NCBI RefSeq assembly: GCF_051521505.1
Contig: NZ_CP150356.1
Coordinates: 12,276,001 to 12,340,000, forward strand
DNA from: Sorangium sp025924095
GTDB taxonomy: Bacteria > Myxococcota_A > Polyangia > Polyangiales > Polyangiaceae
Direction of reading: 5' to 3'
DNA: 64,000 nucleotides
The translations under genes and the position numbers were made by a program. The notes beneath the pieces are model-generated. The model saw only the letters and a list, made by a program, of their open reading frames with translations, was not told where the DNA came from and did not search any database. Shown here one piece after another: positions 1 through 8,977 of this stretch (its first letter is position 1; each line of letters opens with the position of its first letter).

Positions 1-1637
1 TGGTGGACGGCGCCCGGATCGATCGGCGACCCGTCGGTGAGCACGCCGAGGACGTGGTGGCGGTCCCTCGCCGCGGCCGCGTCGTCGGCCGGCAGGTCGT
101 GGCGGGGATCGAGCTCCTCGAAGTCGAGCTCGAGGATCAGCTCGCGCCATCGAGCGCGGACGCGCGGCAGCGCGTCGGGGTCGAACCAGAGCAGCTCGAC
201 GATCTCGTCGGGCTGCGCGGCCGCGGGCCGCGGCGACGGCGCGCTGGCCCTGGCGTCGCCGTCGCTCTCGGTCGAGCGAGGCAGCGGAGGGCGGACCGCG
301 CTCTCGGCGGCCCCGATCCTTTGACCCACCGTCATCGGCGGCATCGGGTCTGCCGCCCAGAGCGCGGGCGCGAGGGCGCTCAGCGGCGCCTGCTCGGCGG
401 GGGGCGCGGGCGGAGGCGGCGGGGCTTGCCGCACCACGGACGAGACCGAGAGCGCTGCGAGGCTGCTCAGGGCCTCGGGCGCGCGGAACGGGAGCCCGGC
501 GCCCGAGGGGCGGCTCGAGTGGGGCACGCTGTCGGGCCCGCGTTCCTCCGTCTTCCAGGGCAGCACCGGCGCCTGCTCGGACTGGAGCCCGGGGATCTGC
601 GTCTGGGTCGTGCTCATGCCGGCGCGCCGGGAGGTCGGGGGCATGGATCGCTCGGCCTCGCCCCACGAGAGCTGCGACGGCTCCAGGCTCACCACCACGC
701 GCCCGTGCTCCTCCGGGTGCTCCAGCGCGATCTGCGCGCGCCAGGTCAGCGAGCAGCGCCCCCGCGCGGCGTCGATCCAGAGCGTGTCGCAGCGCATGGC
801 GACCTGTCGGGGGCCGCCACGCCGGCCCTCGACGGTCGCCACGGGGCGGAGGCCGGGCAGGCTGGTCACGAGGCGCGGGTGCTCGGGGTGGAGGTTCTCG
901 AGCACGAGGCGCTCGTCCTCGCGCAGCGACGAGAGCTGCTGATCCGCGGGGGCGATGTTGAAGTAGGCAGGGTCGAACCCGGCGGGCAGCGGCTTGCGGT
1001 TCCAGTCGCGATGGGGCCACCCGGCCGCGTGGCGGCCGAGCTTCTCGACGCGCGACGGCCACGTCGGGGCGATCGGGCCGAAGCCGATGGGCTCGATGGA
1101 CTTGCCCGGCTCGGAGATGAACATCCCCGGAGGCTGGAGGTTGGGGACGGCGATCTGCCCGTAGGCGTTGCGCGAGGCGCCGCTCACCCCGACCGGGTTC
1201 CACGACCCCGGCCCCCCCGCGGCGCGCTCGTAGACCAGCGGCATCTGCGAGAACGGCGGGCCCTCGTGGAGCGTCCCGTCCTGGGAGAAGACCCGGTCGC
1301 ACCACACCTCGATCGACTTGTCGACGTCGCCGATGATCATCCTGGTCATCAGCGAGCGAACCGGCGCCTTGCCCGGAGCGAACGCGCACCCGACGAGCAC
1401 GACGTCGGCGCGCGGCTTCGCAGGCGCGAGATCGCTCGCGGACTGCGGGCTCCTCGACGGCGCCTCCTCGGACGTCGCGTCGCTCGGGTTCGGCGGGTCC
1501 TGCTCGGGGGCGAACAGCGACTCGCCGGGGCGGAGCAGGAACGTCCCTTTGCAGACGACGGTGAGCACCCAGGAGCCGGCCTGGGGTTGCCAGAGGATCG
1601 AGGCGACAGGGAGCGGACCAGCGGTGATGACGTTCAT
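1..1637 (-). CDS. DUF2169 domain protein, long form (3' end off the left edge)
   Basis: At least 545 codons are open on the minus strand from ATG at 1637 to the window edge, so the C terminus is missing. The N terminus (MNVITAGPLPVASILWQPQ, then WVLTVVCKGTF) and internal blocks such as VDKSIEVWCDRVF, GFGPIAPTWPSR and YFNIAPADQQ match the DUF2169 family and align closely with the protein at 28478-30736. After the DUF2169 core (about 1-300) comes a Pro/Ala-rich linker, then the start of a second module (DPDALPRVRARWREL) that resembles the tail of the 28478 protein. DUF2169 proteins are usually encoded beside VgrG, PAAR and T6SS effectors and are thought to help load effectors; the biochemical role is not settled. 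The gene lies 51 bp downstream of the GNAT-like gene and is probably co-transcribed with it. Its T6SS partner, if any, would be beyond the left edge. Confidence 0.88.
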   Translation of the reverse strand, partial: MNVITAGPLPVASILWQPQAGSWVLTVVCKGTFLLRPGESLFAPEQDPPNPSDATSEEAPSRSPQSASDLAPAKPRADVVLVGCAFAPGKAPVRSLMTRMIIGDVDKSIEVWCDRVFSQDGTLHEGPPFSQMPLVYERAAGGPGSWNPVGVSGASRNAYGQIAVPNLQPPGMFISEPGKSIEPIGFGPIAPTWPSRVEKLGRHAAGWPHRDWNRKPLPAGFDPAYFNIAPADQQLSSLREDERLVLENLHPEHPRLVTSLPGLRPVATVEGRRGGPRQVAMRCDTLWIDAARGRCSLTWRAQIALEHPEEHGRVVVSLEPSQLSWGEAERSMPPTSRRAGMSTTQTQIPGLQSEQAPVLPWKTEERGPDSVPHSSRPSGAGLPFRAPEALSSLAALSVSSVVRQAPPPPPAPPAEQAPLSALAPALWAADPMPPMTVGQRIGAAESAVRPPLPRSTESDGDARASAPSPRPAAAQPDEIVELLWFDPDALPRVRARWRELILELDFEELDPRHDLPADDAAAARDRHHVLGVLTDGSPIDPGAVH

Positions 1638-1688
1638 GGGGCAATCATCGGGGGAAGGAGTCTCCGGCGCGCTCGCGCGCCCGATCGA

Positions 1689-2927
1689 TCACCGCGGCGC
1701 GGCGGTCGAGGGCGGCGCCGGCAGCTCGCGGGTGATCTCGCCCGCGTCGGGGCCCTCGGACGGGGGCGGCTCCGACCCCGGCGTGACCGGCGTGCCCTCC
1801 CAGGTCGCGCTCTTGTCCCGGTTCCCGTAGACGTACGGCGGACGGGCCTCCAGCTCCCGCGCGATGCGGGCGAGCTCCTCGTCGAGGTAGCGCGGGTTCG
1901 CGGCCAGCCGCTCGCGGACGCCGCTGTTCACCACATAACCGCGGATGTCGGGGCTCTCCGGGTAGTACTTCGTGAACACGTTGTACCGGAAGAGCGGCTT
2001 CAGCCGGTGCACGTCCCTGGGCCCGGTCGGCAGCGGCAGGAGCTCGACGAAGCTCTTCCGCTTCGCCCGCTCCTCCAGCCGGTCGAGGACGAGCTGGAGG
2101 CTGTTCTCGAGCAGGTGGGGCGCGCAGTGATCCGCGAAGTCGTCGTAGAGCAGCCGCATGAGCGCCCGCGCCTCGTCGATCGGCAGCTGCGCCTGCCGCT
2201 CGCGGCCCATGCGCCGGACGAGGACCATGAACGGAGAAGGCTGGTTGCCCGTCGCGCGGATCTCGTCGGGATCGCGGAAATCGGGCTGGCGGTAGGGGAA
2301 GTGGCGCGGGTTGATCGCGTCGAACCCGCCGCGGCCGTAGAACAGGATGCGCTGCCACGACAGGCGCTCTTCGGGCGTGAAGAACTCGACCTCGGCCGCG
2401 AGATCGAGGTTCATCCCGAAGTACTTGCCCGGGGCCGCGGGCGCGGGGAGCGTGATCTTCCCCATCGCGTGCAGGTCGGCCAGGTACTGCATGGCGAGCT
2501 CGACCGGGGCGATGCGCAGCCAGTACGACAGCACCGTACCGCGCGCCTCGGGGATCATGAAGATATGGGCGAGATAGATGACGCAGAGATCCGGCGCGTA
2601 CGCCGGGTTGATGAGCACGGTGCCGTCGCGCACCCCGCGCACGTTCCCGTCCGAGTCTCGCGCCACGAGCAGGAAGTAGCGCATGTAGGTGCCCGACGGC
2701 TCGGGCGTGAACGGGTCGTCGCGCAGGAAGGCGTGGATCGCCTCCTTGCGCTCCATCTCTCCATGAGGGCCGAAGCAGTCCCAGAGGATCTGATACGCCG
2801 TGTCGAAGTCCGGGTCGGAAGGGTCTTCGATGGACCAGATCTGGTATTTCCGGGTTTCGCGCTCGATCATCTCCACCACGTCCTGGTGGAAGAGATCCTT
2901 CATGCAGAGCCGGACACGTCTCTTCAA
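1689..2927 (-). CDS. GNAT-like (putative acyltransferase) protein of unknown role
   Basis: This is a 412-aa cytoplasmic protein with no signal peptide. Residues about 40-130 have the look of a GNAT N-acetyltransferase core: a strand reading YMRYFLLVARD, then VRGVRDGTVLIN, a strand with IYLAHIFMIPEARGT, and a following helix. The clear acetyl-CoA loop R/QxxGxG/A is only approximated by PEARGTV, so the call is tentative. The C-terminal two thirds are unfamiliar, and the last 40 residues are Pro/Glu-rich and probably disordered. The first start is TTG at 2927 preceded by GGGAG; an in-frame ATG at 2903 (MKDLFHQD) is a good alternative. It is divergent from the oxidase at 2985, sharing a 57-bp promoter region, and precedes the DUF2169 gene in the same direction. 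A condensed acyltransferase or a non-enzymatic homologue are both possible. Confidence 0.7.
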   Translation of the reverse strand: MKRRVRLCMKDLFHQDVVEMIERETRKYQIWSIEDPSDPDFDTAYQILWDCFGPHGEMERKEAIHAFLRDDPFTPEPSGTYMRYFLLVARDSDGNVRGVRDGTVLINPAYAPDLCVIYLAHIFMIPEARGTVLSYWLRIAPVELAMQYLADLHAMGKITLPAPAAPGKYFGMNLDLAAEVEFFTPEERLSWQRILFYGRGGFDAINPRHFPYRQPDFRDPDEIRATGNQPSPFMVLVRRMGRERQAQLPIDEARALMRLLYDDFADHCAPHLLENSLQLVLDRLEERAKRKSFVELLPLPTGPRDVHRLKPLFRYNVFTKYYPESPDIRGYVVNSGVRERLAANPRYLDEELARIARELEARPPYVYGNRDKSATWEGTPVTPGSEPPPSEGPDAGEITRELPAPPSTAAPR

Positions 2928-2984
2928 GCAGGGCTCCCGGGGTCCATGGTGTCAGACGGAGCGTTCATCTGATAGGTAATCATC

Positions 2985-4337
2985 GTGACCCGGGCAGCTC
3001 TCGTCGACACGCGCACCCACATTGATTCCGCTCGCTCGGTGTGGAGCGAGGCGGGGCCGGTCTATGAGCCCGTCCCGCCGCTGCGCGGGGACGCGGTGGC
3101 CGATGTGGTCATCATCGGGGGAGGGTTCACCGGAGTCTCCACGGCATACCATCTAATCCGCAGATTTCCGAGCCTTCGCATCATGATCCTCGAGGCGCGT
3201 CACCTCGCGAACGGCGCGAGCGGGCGCAACGGGGGGATGATGCTGAACTGGATTAACGGGGTGAGCTACCGCGATCCGCACCTCACGCGCCGCGTCTACG
3301 AGACGACGCGCGCGGGGATCGACGGCATTGTCGGGATGATCCAGGAGCATGACCTCCCGGTGCGCCACCGGCGCGACGGCTGCCTGGAGGTGCTCACGGA
3401 TGCCCGGCGGGCGGAGGCGGCGCATGCGCGGGTGGAGCAGCTCGCCGGGTGGGGCATTCCGCTACAGTACCTGGACGGCGCGACGCTCGCGACGCGGCTC
3501 GGCCTCCGCGGGGCGGCCGGGGCCGTGCTGGACGCGACCGAGGGGCAGCTCAACGGGGTTGACCTGCTGCGCAGCCTGCGCCCGCTCCTCCTCGCGTGGG
3601 GGGTCGCCCTCCACGAGGACACCCCGGTGCTCCGGATCCAGGAGGGACGCACGATCGAGCTGACCACGCCGGGCGGTGTCGTCCGGGCCTCGGCCATCGT
3701 GCTCGCGACAAACGGCTACACGCCGCGGCTCGGCTACTTCAAGACCGGAATTTTCCCGCTGCACTCGCACGTGATCGCGACCGAGCCGCTCGACCCTGGG
3801 GTGCGCGCCGCGCTCGGCTGGGGGCAGGTCGCCGGCTTCAGCGACGACCATGACCGCATCGCATACGCCAGCATGACCCCCGCCGGCGAGCTCGTGTTCG
3901 GCGGGGGCAGCAACGCGGCCTATGCCTATCTCTACGGGAACCAGACCTCCTACCCGGGCTCCCCCGGCTCGGCGGGGCCGGCGTTCGAGGCGATCCGGCG
4001 CCGGCTCGTCGGCTATTTCCCCGAGGCCGAGCGGGTGCGGATCGCGCACCGCTGGACGGGGACGCTCGGGATCACGATGAGCCGGATCTGCAGCATGGGC
4101 GTGCGCGGCGAGCACCGGAACGTGTACTACGCCCTCGGCTACAGCGGCCACGGCGTGACGCTCGGCAACCTCGCGGGCCGCGTGCTGTGCGACATCTACG
4201 CGGGCGACGACGCGCGGTGGCAGGACCTGCCTTTCTACATGTACCCGCTCGGGGGCGTCCCGCCCGAGCCGCTCCGCTGGCTCGGCTATCACGCGTACAC
4301 GAAGCTGACGGGGCGCTCGCCGCGCAAGGCGGCGTGA
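2985..4337 (+). CDS. FAD-dependent amine/D-amino-acid oxidase (DAO family, PuuB-like)
   Basis: A 450-aa flavoprotein of the DAO superfamily, cytoplasmic. The Rossmann dinucleotide motif is at about residues 41-50 (VVIIGGGFTG), followed by the ribose-binding acidic residue in MILEARHLANGASGRNGG, the SGRNGG block typical of glycine/gamma-glutamylputrescine oxidases. The second FAD contact lies near ASAIVLATNGYTPRLGYF, and the C-terminal YALGYSGHGVTLGNLAGRVL block closes the flavin site. Length and motif order fit PuuB-type enzymes that oxidise a primary or secondary amine to an imine with release of H2O2. The substrate cannot be read from the sequence, and no putrescine-pathway genes are nearby. 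The start is GTG at 2985 in a short divergent promoter region. A 17-bp tandem repeat begins at the stop codon. Confidence 0.88.
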   Translation: MTRAALVDTRTHIDSARSVWSEAGPVYEPVPPLRGDAVADVVIIGGGFTGVSTAYHLIRRFPSLRIMILEARHLANGASGRNGGMMLNWINGVSYRDPHLTRRVYETTRAGIDGIVGMIQEHDLPVRHRRDGCLEVLTDARRAEAAHARVEQLAGWGIPLQYLDGATLATRLGLRGAAGAVLDATEGQLNGVDLLRSLRPLLLAWGVALHEDTPVLRIQEGRTIELTTPGGVVRASAIVLATNGYTPRLGYFKTGIFPLHSHVIATEPLDPGVRAALGWGQVAGFSDDHDRIAYASMTPAGELVFGGGSNAAYAYLYGNQTSYPGSPGSAGPAFEAIRRRLVGYFPEAERVRIAHRWTGTLGITMSRICSMGVRGEHRNVYYALGYSGHGVTLGNLAGRVLCDIYAGDDARWQDLPFYMYPLGGVPPEPLRWLGYHAYTKLTGRSPRKAA

Positions 4338-4411
4338 GCGCGGCGCCGAGGTGAGCGCGGCGCCGAGGTGAGCGCGGCGCCGAGGCGAGCGCGGCGCCGA
4401 GGCGAGCGCGG
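4335..4411 (+). repeat. 17-bp tandem repeat
   Basis: Four consecutive 17-bp copies of TGAGCGCGGCGCCGAGG (4335, 4352, 4369 and 4386; the last with C in place of the first T) and a partial fifth. The first copy contains the TGA stop of the oxidase gene. The array fills the gap before the kinase gene. Each unit contains the self-complementary core GGCGCC, so the array can fold into alternative hairpins. Confidence 0.9.
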
Positions 4412-4456
4412 AGCTCTTGCATGGCCGGAGCGCGGGGCGCTATTCGATGCGGGGCC

Positions 4457-5542
4457 ATGTTCTGCGCGCGCTGCCACCGGGAGTACGACGCGGGCCATCG
4501 GTTCTGCCCCTACGACGGCGCGGAGCTCGCCGAGGCGCGGCGCGTCGACCTGTTCCGGTTCAAGCCGACCCGGCTGCGGGGGACCGTCCTTGGGGAGCGC
4601 TACGAGGTGCGCGGCTACCTCGGCAAGGGCGCGATGGCGCGCGTCTATCTCGCGATCGAGCTCGAGACGGGGCAGCCGGTCGCGATCAAGGTCCTGGAGT
4701 CGTTCGCGTCCCGGGCGGAGCGGACGCGCGAGCGGTTCGTGCGCGAGGCGCAGAGCGCCGCGATGATCGGGCACCCGAACATCGTCAGGGTGCTCGACGC
4801 CGGCACGCGCTCCTCCGACGACGCGCCGTACATCGTCATGGAGTACCTCTTCGGCGAGTCGCTCGGCGACTGGCTCCGGCGCGAGCGCCGCATGGAGGCG
4901 GACCTCGCCCTCCCGGTGCTCGCCCAGGCCGCGTCCGGGCTCGCCGCCGCGCACCGGGCCGGGATCATTCACCGCGACGTGAAGCCCGACAACCTCTACC
5001 TCGTGGGCGCGCAGGGGGACCCGTACGCGGTCAAGGTGCTCGATTTCGGCCTGGCGAAGATGCAGGCCGCAGACCACATCACGGCGACCGGCACCGCGGT
5101 GGGCACGCTCGAGTACATGGCGCCCGAGCAGGTCGTGAGCGACAGGCCCGACGCCCGCACCGACGTCTACGGGCTCGGCGTCGTCATGTTCCGGACCTTC
5201 ACCGGGGAGCTCCCGTTCCCGCGCTCGGATCAGTCCGAGCTCCTCGCCCGGCAGCTCGTGACCCCGCCGCCCCGCCCCTCGGAGCGGCGCCCGAGCATCG
5301 ATCCGCTGCTCGAGTCGGTGATCCTGAAGGCGATCCGCAAGCGCCCGGAGAACCGCTATCCCTCGATGGAGGCGTTCGTCGAGGACCTCGAGCGGCTGGC
5401 CGGCGACCGCGACGGGCCGCTCTCGGCGGAGGAGCCGCTCCACGAGCCGGACGACGTCTACGTCCCGCAGGGATCGTTTGCCAGGAACGCGGCGATCTAC
5501 TTCTATAGGCGGCTCGGCATGGAAGCCCCACGCTTCGACTGA
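4457..5542 (+). CDS. Ser/Thr protein kinase with N-terminal zinc ribbon
   Basis: Hanks-type (PknB-like) kinase of 361 aa from the ATG at 4457. The protein opens with a short zinc-ribbon-like element, CARC then CPYDGAEL (three Cys and an Asp), common in myxobacterial kinases. The kinase domain spans about residues 43-320: glycine loop LGKGAMARVY, VAIK lysine at 78, catalytic HRDVKPDN at 172-179, DFGLA at 196-200, and GTLEYMAPEQ activation segment. After the kinase domain there is only a short acidic tail and no transmembrane segment, so it is a soluble kinase. An upstream in-frame ATG at 4421 has a GGAG ahead of it and would add 12 residues; I prefer 4457 because the conserved Cys element starts immediately there. 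Its substrate is unknown. It lies between the oxidase and thrC on the same strand. Confidence 0.92.
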   Translation: MFCARCHREYDAGHRFCPYDGAELAEARRVDLFRFKPTRLRGTVLGERYEVRGYLGKGAMARVYLAIELETGQPVAIKVLESFASRAERTRERFVREAQSAAMIGHPNIVRVLDAGTRSSDDAPYIVMEYLFGESLGDWLRRERRMEADLALPVLAQAASGLAAAHRAGIIHRDVKPDNLYLVGAQGDPYAVKVLDFGLAKMQAADHITATGTAVGTLEYMAPEQVVSDRPDARTDVYGLGVVMFRTFTGELPFPRSDQSELLARQLVTPPPRPSERRPSIDPLLESVILKAIRKRPENRYPSMEAFVEDLERLAGDRDGPLSAEEPLHEPDDVYVPQGSFARNAAIYFYRRLGMEAPRFD

Positions 5543-5596
5543 ACCCGACACCACCTCCCGCGGGCGCTTCCCGCCACCCAGGAGATCCGTATCGCC

Positions 5597-6928
5597 ATGG
5601 CCTACTCTGCTGCATTCCGATGTCTGACCGGCTGCCCCGGCAGCTACCCGCTGACGCAGCCCCTCTACCGCTGCCCGACCTGCGGCGGCCTCCTCGACGT
5701 CGCCCACGACATCGAGGCGCTCCGCGATCGGAGCCCCGCCACGTGGATGAAGCTCTTCGACGAGCGCTACAAGCGCACGGTGTGGCCCTACGGATCCGGG
5801 GTCTGGGGCAAGCGGGAGTGGGTCTCTCCCCAGGTCCCGGACGATGCCATCGTGTCGATGGACGAGGGCGGCACCAACCTGTTCTGGGCAGATCGCTACG
5901 GCCGCTCGCTCGGGCTCGATGAGGTCTGGGTGAAGCTCTGCGGCAACAGCCATACGGGGTCGTTCAAGGACCTCGGGATGACGGTGCTCGTCTCGGTGGT
6001 GAACAAGGCGATCCGCGAGGGCCTCGAGGTGCGCGCGATCGCGTGCGCGTCGACCGGGGACACGTCGGCCTCGCTCGCGGCGTACGGCGCGGCGGCCGGC
6101 CTGCCGGTGGTCGTGCTCCTGCCGCGGGGCAAGGTGTCGACGGCGCAGCTGGTCCAGCCGATCGCGTCGGGGGCGCTGGTCCTCTCGCTGGACACCGACT
6201 TCGACGGCTGCATGGCCATCGTGCAGCGGCTCTCGGCCGACGGCGTGGTCTACCTGGCGAACTCGATGAACGCCCTGCGCCTCGAGGGCCAGAAGACCGT
6301 GGCGTTCGAGATCGTGCAGCAGTTCGACTGGACGCTGCCCGACTGGGTCGTCCTGCCGAGCGGCAACCTGGGCAACGCCTACGCCCTCTACGCCGGCTTC
6401 AAGATGCTGAAGGATCTCGGCCTGACGACGCGCTTCCCCCGGCTGTGCGTGGCGCAGTCGGCGCGCGCCAACCCGCTCTACCGGGCGTGGGCCGAGGGGC
6501 GGAGCGAGGTCGAGCCGATGAAGGCGGGCGAGACGCTGGCGAGCGCGATCCAGATCGGCAACCCGGTGAGCGCGCCGAGGGCGATGCTGGCCCTCCAGGC
6601 GATGAACGGGGTCGCGGAGGAGGTGACCGAGGACGAGCTCTGCGACGCGGCGGCGCGCGCCGATCGCACCGGGATGTACACGTGCCCGCACACGGCGGTC
6701 GCCCTCGCCGCCCTGGAGAAGCTCGTGAAGAAGGGCCTCGTGGAGAAGCGCCAGCGGGTCGTCGTGGTCTCGACCGCGAACGGCCTCAAGTTCACGGAGT
6801 TCAAGGTGAAATACCACGAGCGCGCGCTCGCGGACGTGACGAGCCGGCACGCCAACCCGCCGGTCGAGCTGCCGCCCGACTACGACCGCGTCCTCGCCGC
6901 CCTCGACAGACACGCGGCCAAGCGCTGA
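5597..6928 (+). CDS. thrC: threonine synthase
   Basis: A 443-aa PLP enzyme (fold type II) converting O-phosphohomoserine to threonine and phosphate. The N terminus carries a Cys-rich element (CLTGCPG ... RCPTCGG, Cys 9/13/26/29), as in the archaeal/plant-like class that has a zinc-ribbon head. The PLP Schiff-base lysine is K124 in GNSHTGSFKDLGM. The CASTGDTSASLAAY block and the PSGNLGN phosphate-binding loop (about residues 255-261) are intact. The length matches the family. An AGGAG sits about 11 nt ahead of ATG 5597. It stands alone; no other threonine-pathway gene (hom, thrB) is in the window. It ends before a long perfect hairpin at 6979-7024. Confidence 0.93.
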   Translation: MAYSAAFRCLTGCPGSYPLTQPLYRCPTCGGLLDVAHDIEALRDRSPATWMKLFDERYKRTVWPYGSGVWGKREWVSPQVPDDAIVSMDEGGTNLFWADRYGRSLGLDEVWVKLCGNSHTGSFKDLGMTVLVSVVNKAIREGLEVRAIACASTGDTSASLAAYGAAAGLPVVVLLPRGKVSTAQLVQPIASGALVLSLDTDFDGCMAIVQRLSADGVVYLANSMNALRLEGQKTVAFEIVQQFDWTLPDWVVLPSGNLGNAYALYAGFKMLKDLGLTTRFPRLCVAQSARANPLYRAWAEGRSEVEPMKAGETLASAIQIGNPVSAPRAMLALQAMNGVAEEVTEDELCDAAARADRTGMYTCPHTAVALAALEKLVKKGLVEKRQRVVVVSTANGLKFTEFKVKYHERALADVTSRHANPPVELPPDYDRVLAALDRHAAKR

Positions 6929-6978
6929 GCAGAGCAGGCCTGCCGATGCGCTGAGCGGTCGCGACGTGGAGAGAGCTC

Positions 6979-7024
6979 ACATGAAGGCGGGAAGATCCTG
7001 GGTCTCGTCTTCCCGCCTTCATGT
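6979..7024. terminator. 17-bp perfect hairpin between convergent genes
   Basis: Inverted repeat: arm 6979-6995 (core ATGAAGGCGGGAAGA) pairs perfectly with 7008-7024 around a 12-nt loop. It sits between thrC (plus, ends 6928) and the REC-STAS gene (minus, ends 7102), so a bidirectional terminator is the natural reading. There is no clean U tract on either side, only TTCAAATTT on the plus side. Confidence 0.75.
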
Positions 7025-7101
7025 TCAAATTTGATCACGACCCGCGCTTCGCTCCGCGGCGTTGTGAGCGGCCGGCGCCGGCTCTGCGCGCCGCCCCGCC
7101 G

Positions 7102-8946
7102 CTACCTGCGCCGCCTCGCGCGGCGCCGCCCGGGCCTCCGGCGGGCGCCGGCGGAGGCCATCGCCGAGGCGATGCCGTCCTGCAGGGTGGTGTGCGTGAC
7201 GATCCCGCTCATGTCGACGCCGAGCGCGACGAGGGTCCTGGCCACCTCGGGGCTCAGGCCCGTGATGATCACCTCCGAGCCGAGCAGGCGCACCGCGCTG
7301 GCGGCGCGCAGGAGCTCGTCGGCGCACTGGCCGTCGATCCGCGGCACCCCGGTGATGTCGAGGATCGCGACGTGCGCGCGGCGGGCCGCGACGCCGCGGA
7401 CCAGCGTCTCCTGCACGCGGCGCGCCCGCTGCGCGTCGAGGGCGCCGACGAGCGGCATCACGACGACATCGTCGTGGATGGGGATGAGCGGGGTCGACAG
7501 CGCCGCAAGGATCTCGTTCTGCGCCCGGAGGGCCTCCTCCCGGGCGCGCCGCGCCTCGGTCTCCGCCTCGGCGCGCTTGCGCTCGGTGATGTCCCGCACG
7601 ATCACGACCGCCTCGGCCTGCTCGCTGCCGGCGATCCGGACCTCGTAGTCGCGCGTGCCCTCTCGGAGCTGCTCCTGGTACTCGAAGACGTGCGTCGCGT
7701 CGTCGGCCAGCGCCCGCGCGACGAGCTCGGTGATCTGCTCTGCCACGCGCGCAGGGAACACGTCGGCGACGTGCCGGTGCACGAAATCCTCGGCGCGGAG
7801 CGACGGCCTCGACTCCCTCGACGCCTTGAAGTCCAGGCAGATGCCGTCGCTGCTGATCCGGAGGATCGTGTCGGGGATGGCGTAGAGCAGCGCGCGGTTG
7901 TTCGCCTCGCTCCGGCGCAGGGCCGCCTCGACGCGCTTGCTGCCGATGAAGTGGCCGGCCTTGGCGGCGATGGCGAGCAGCACGTCGAGCAGCCCCGGGT
8001 CGGGCTCGCGCGGCTCGGCATCCATGAGCTCCAGCACGGCCGCGACCTGCGCGTCGGCGCGGACCGCGATGGGGAGCTCGACCGCGAAGCGGAGGCCGGC
8101 GCCCCGCGCCGCCCGCGCGCGCGGGTCGTCCTCGACCGCGTCGAGGTCGCAGAACCAGCTCGGCTCCCCCTGGGCGAGCGCGCGGCCGGGCAGCCCCGCG
8201 TCGCGGGCGAACCGCGTACCCCGGGTCGCCGCCTCGAGCGCGGCCGAGTCGTCGGGCGCGGCGCTCCAGGTGTGCTCGCAGCGCAGCCCGTCGCTCTCGT
8301 CGTCGCCGAGCCACAGGGCGCCGAACCGGAAGCCGAGCGTCTCCCCGAGCGCGCTGAGGAGCGCGAGGACGCCCGACGACAGCGTCGTCGACTCGACGAG
8401 GATCTTGGTCACCGTGTACTGCGCCGACACCTTGTGGTTGGCCCCGGACAGGGCGCGGCGCTGGTTCCACTTCTCGGTGAGCGCAAAGGCCATCTGGCGG
8501 ACCTCGTTCGGGTCGAACGGCTTTGCGAGGATGAGGAGGTTGTCGGTGTTCCCGAACCGGGTGGAGATCTCCTCCCAGGAGTAATCCGAGTACGCCGAGC
8601 AGAGGACCGCCTGGATCGCGCCGTCTTCCTGCCAGATGCGCGAGAGCGTCTCGATGCCGTCCCACCCCGGCGGCATGCGCACGTCCACGAAGGCGAGGGC
8701 GTACGGCGCGCCGCGCTGCTGCGCCTCACGGACCTTCTCCAGCCCCTCCGCGCCCTGGGTCGCGGTCGTGAGCTCGAACCTCACCGGCCTCCGGCCGGGC
8801 GCTTCGCGGAAGAGCGCCGACTCGAGGCTATCGAAGGTCGATCGCTCCGCGTCGGACCGGAGGATCCTGCGGAAATCCCCGTGGATGGCCTCGTTGTCGT
8901 CGATCAGCAGAATGCGCCGGTTCTGCTGCCAGCTGGGGTCCCGCAT
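7102..8946 (-). CDS. REC-GAF-PAS-STAS regulator (RsbR-like)
   Basis: A 614-aa cytoplasmic multidomain signalling protein with no kinase or DNA-binding domain. An N-terminal receiver domain (about 8-150) has acidic residues D16/D17, phospho-acceptor D88 (FVDVRMPP) and K142 (LAKPF). A GAF-like region (about 180-345), a PAS domain (about 350-470, IPDTILRISSDG) with its DITERKRAE exit, a short coiled coil, and a C-terminal STAS domain (about 495-605, containing PLVGALDAQRA and LDITGVPRIDG) follow. The tail is Arg-rich. In RsbR-type STAS domains a phosphorylatable Thr commonly follows the VD of this motif; here it is Gly. ATG 8946 is chosen because AAGGAC lies 9 nt upstream and the longer frame would overlap gspN. 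It is the last gene of the gsp operon, 31 nt after gspN, which suggests a role in controlling or sensing secretion. Confidence 0.85.
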   Translation of the reverse strand: MRDPSWQQNRRILLIDDNEAIHGDFRRILRSDAERSTFDSLESALFREAPGRRPVRFELTTATQGAEGLEKVREAQQRGAPYALAFVDVRMPPGWDGIETLSRIWQEDGAIQAVLCSAYSDYSWEEISTRFGNTDNLLILAKPFDPNEVRQMAFALTEKWNQRRALSGANHKVSAQYTVTKILVESTTLSSGVLALLSALGETLGFRFGALWLGDDESDGLRCEHTWSAAPDDSAALEAATRGTRFARDAGLPGRALAQGEPSWFCDLDAVEDDPRARAARGAGLRFAVELPIAVRADAQVAAVLELMDAEPREPDPGLLDVLLAIAAKAGHFIGSKRVEAALRRSEANNRALLYAIPDTILRISSDGICLDFKASRESRPSLRAEDFVHRHVADVFPARVAEQITELVARALADDATHVFEYQEQLREGTRDYEVRIAGSEQAEAVVIVRDITERKRAEAETEARRAREEALRAQNEILAALSTPLIPIHDDVVVMPLVGALDAQRARRVQETLVRGVAARRAHVAILDITGVPRIDGQCADELLRAASAVRLLGSEVIITGLSPEVARTLVALGVDMSGIVTHTTLQDGIASAMASAGARRRPGRRRARRRR

Positions 8947-8977
8947 GGCCTTGTCCTTGGAGCGTGAGGTCGAGGTC

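Noticed and set aside
3..2972. Long plus-strand frame of almost 1000 codons
   Set aside because: It runs antisense to the DUF2169 and GNAT-like genes, is Arg/Ala/Gly-rich without any domain, and is explained by high third-position GC.
4289..6913. 874-codon minus-strand frame across kinase and thrC
   Set aside because: Antisense to two genes with clear catalytic motifs; Arg/Val/His-rich text with no domain.
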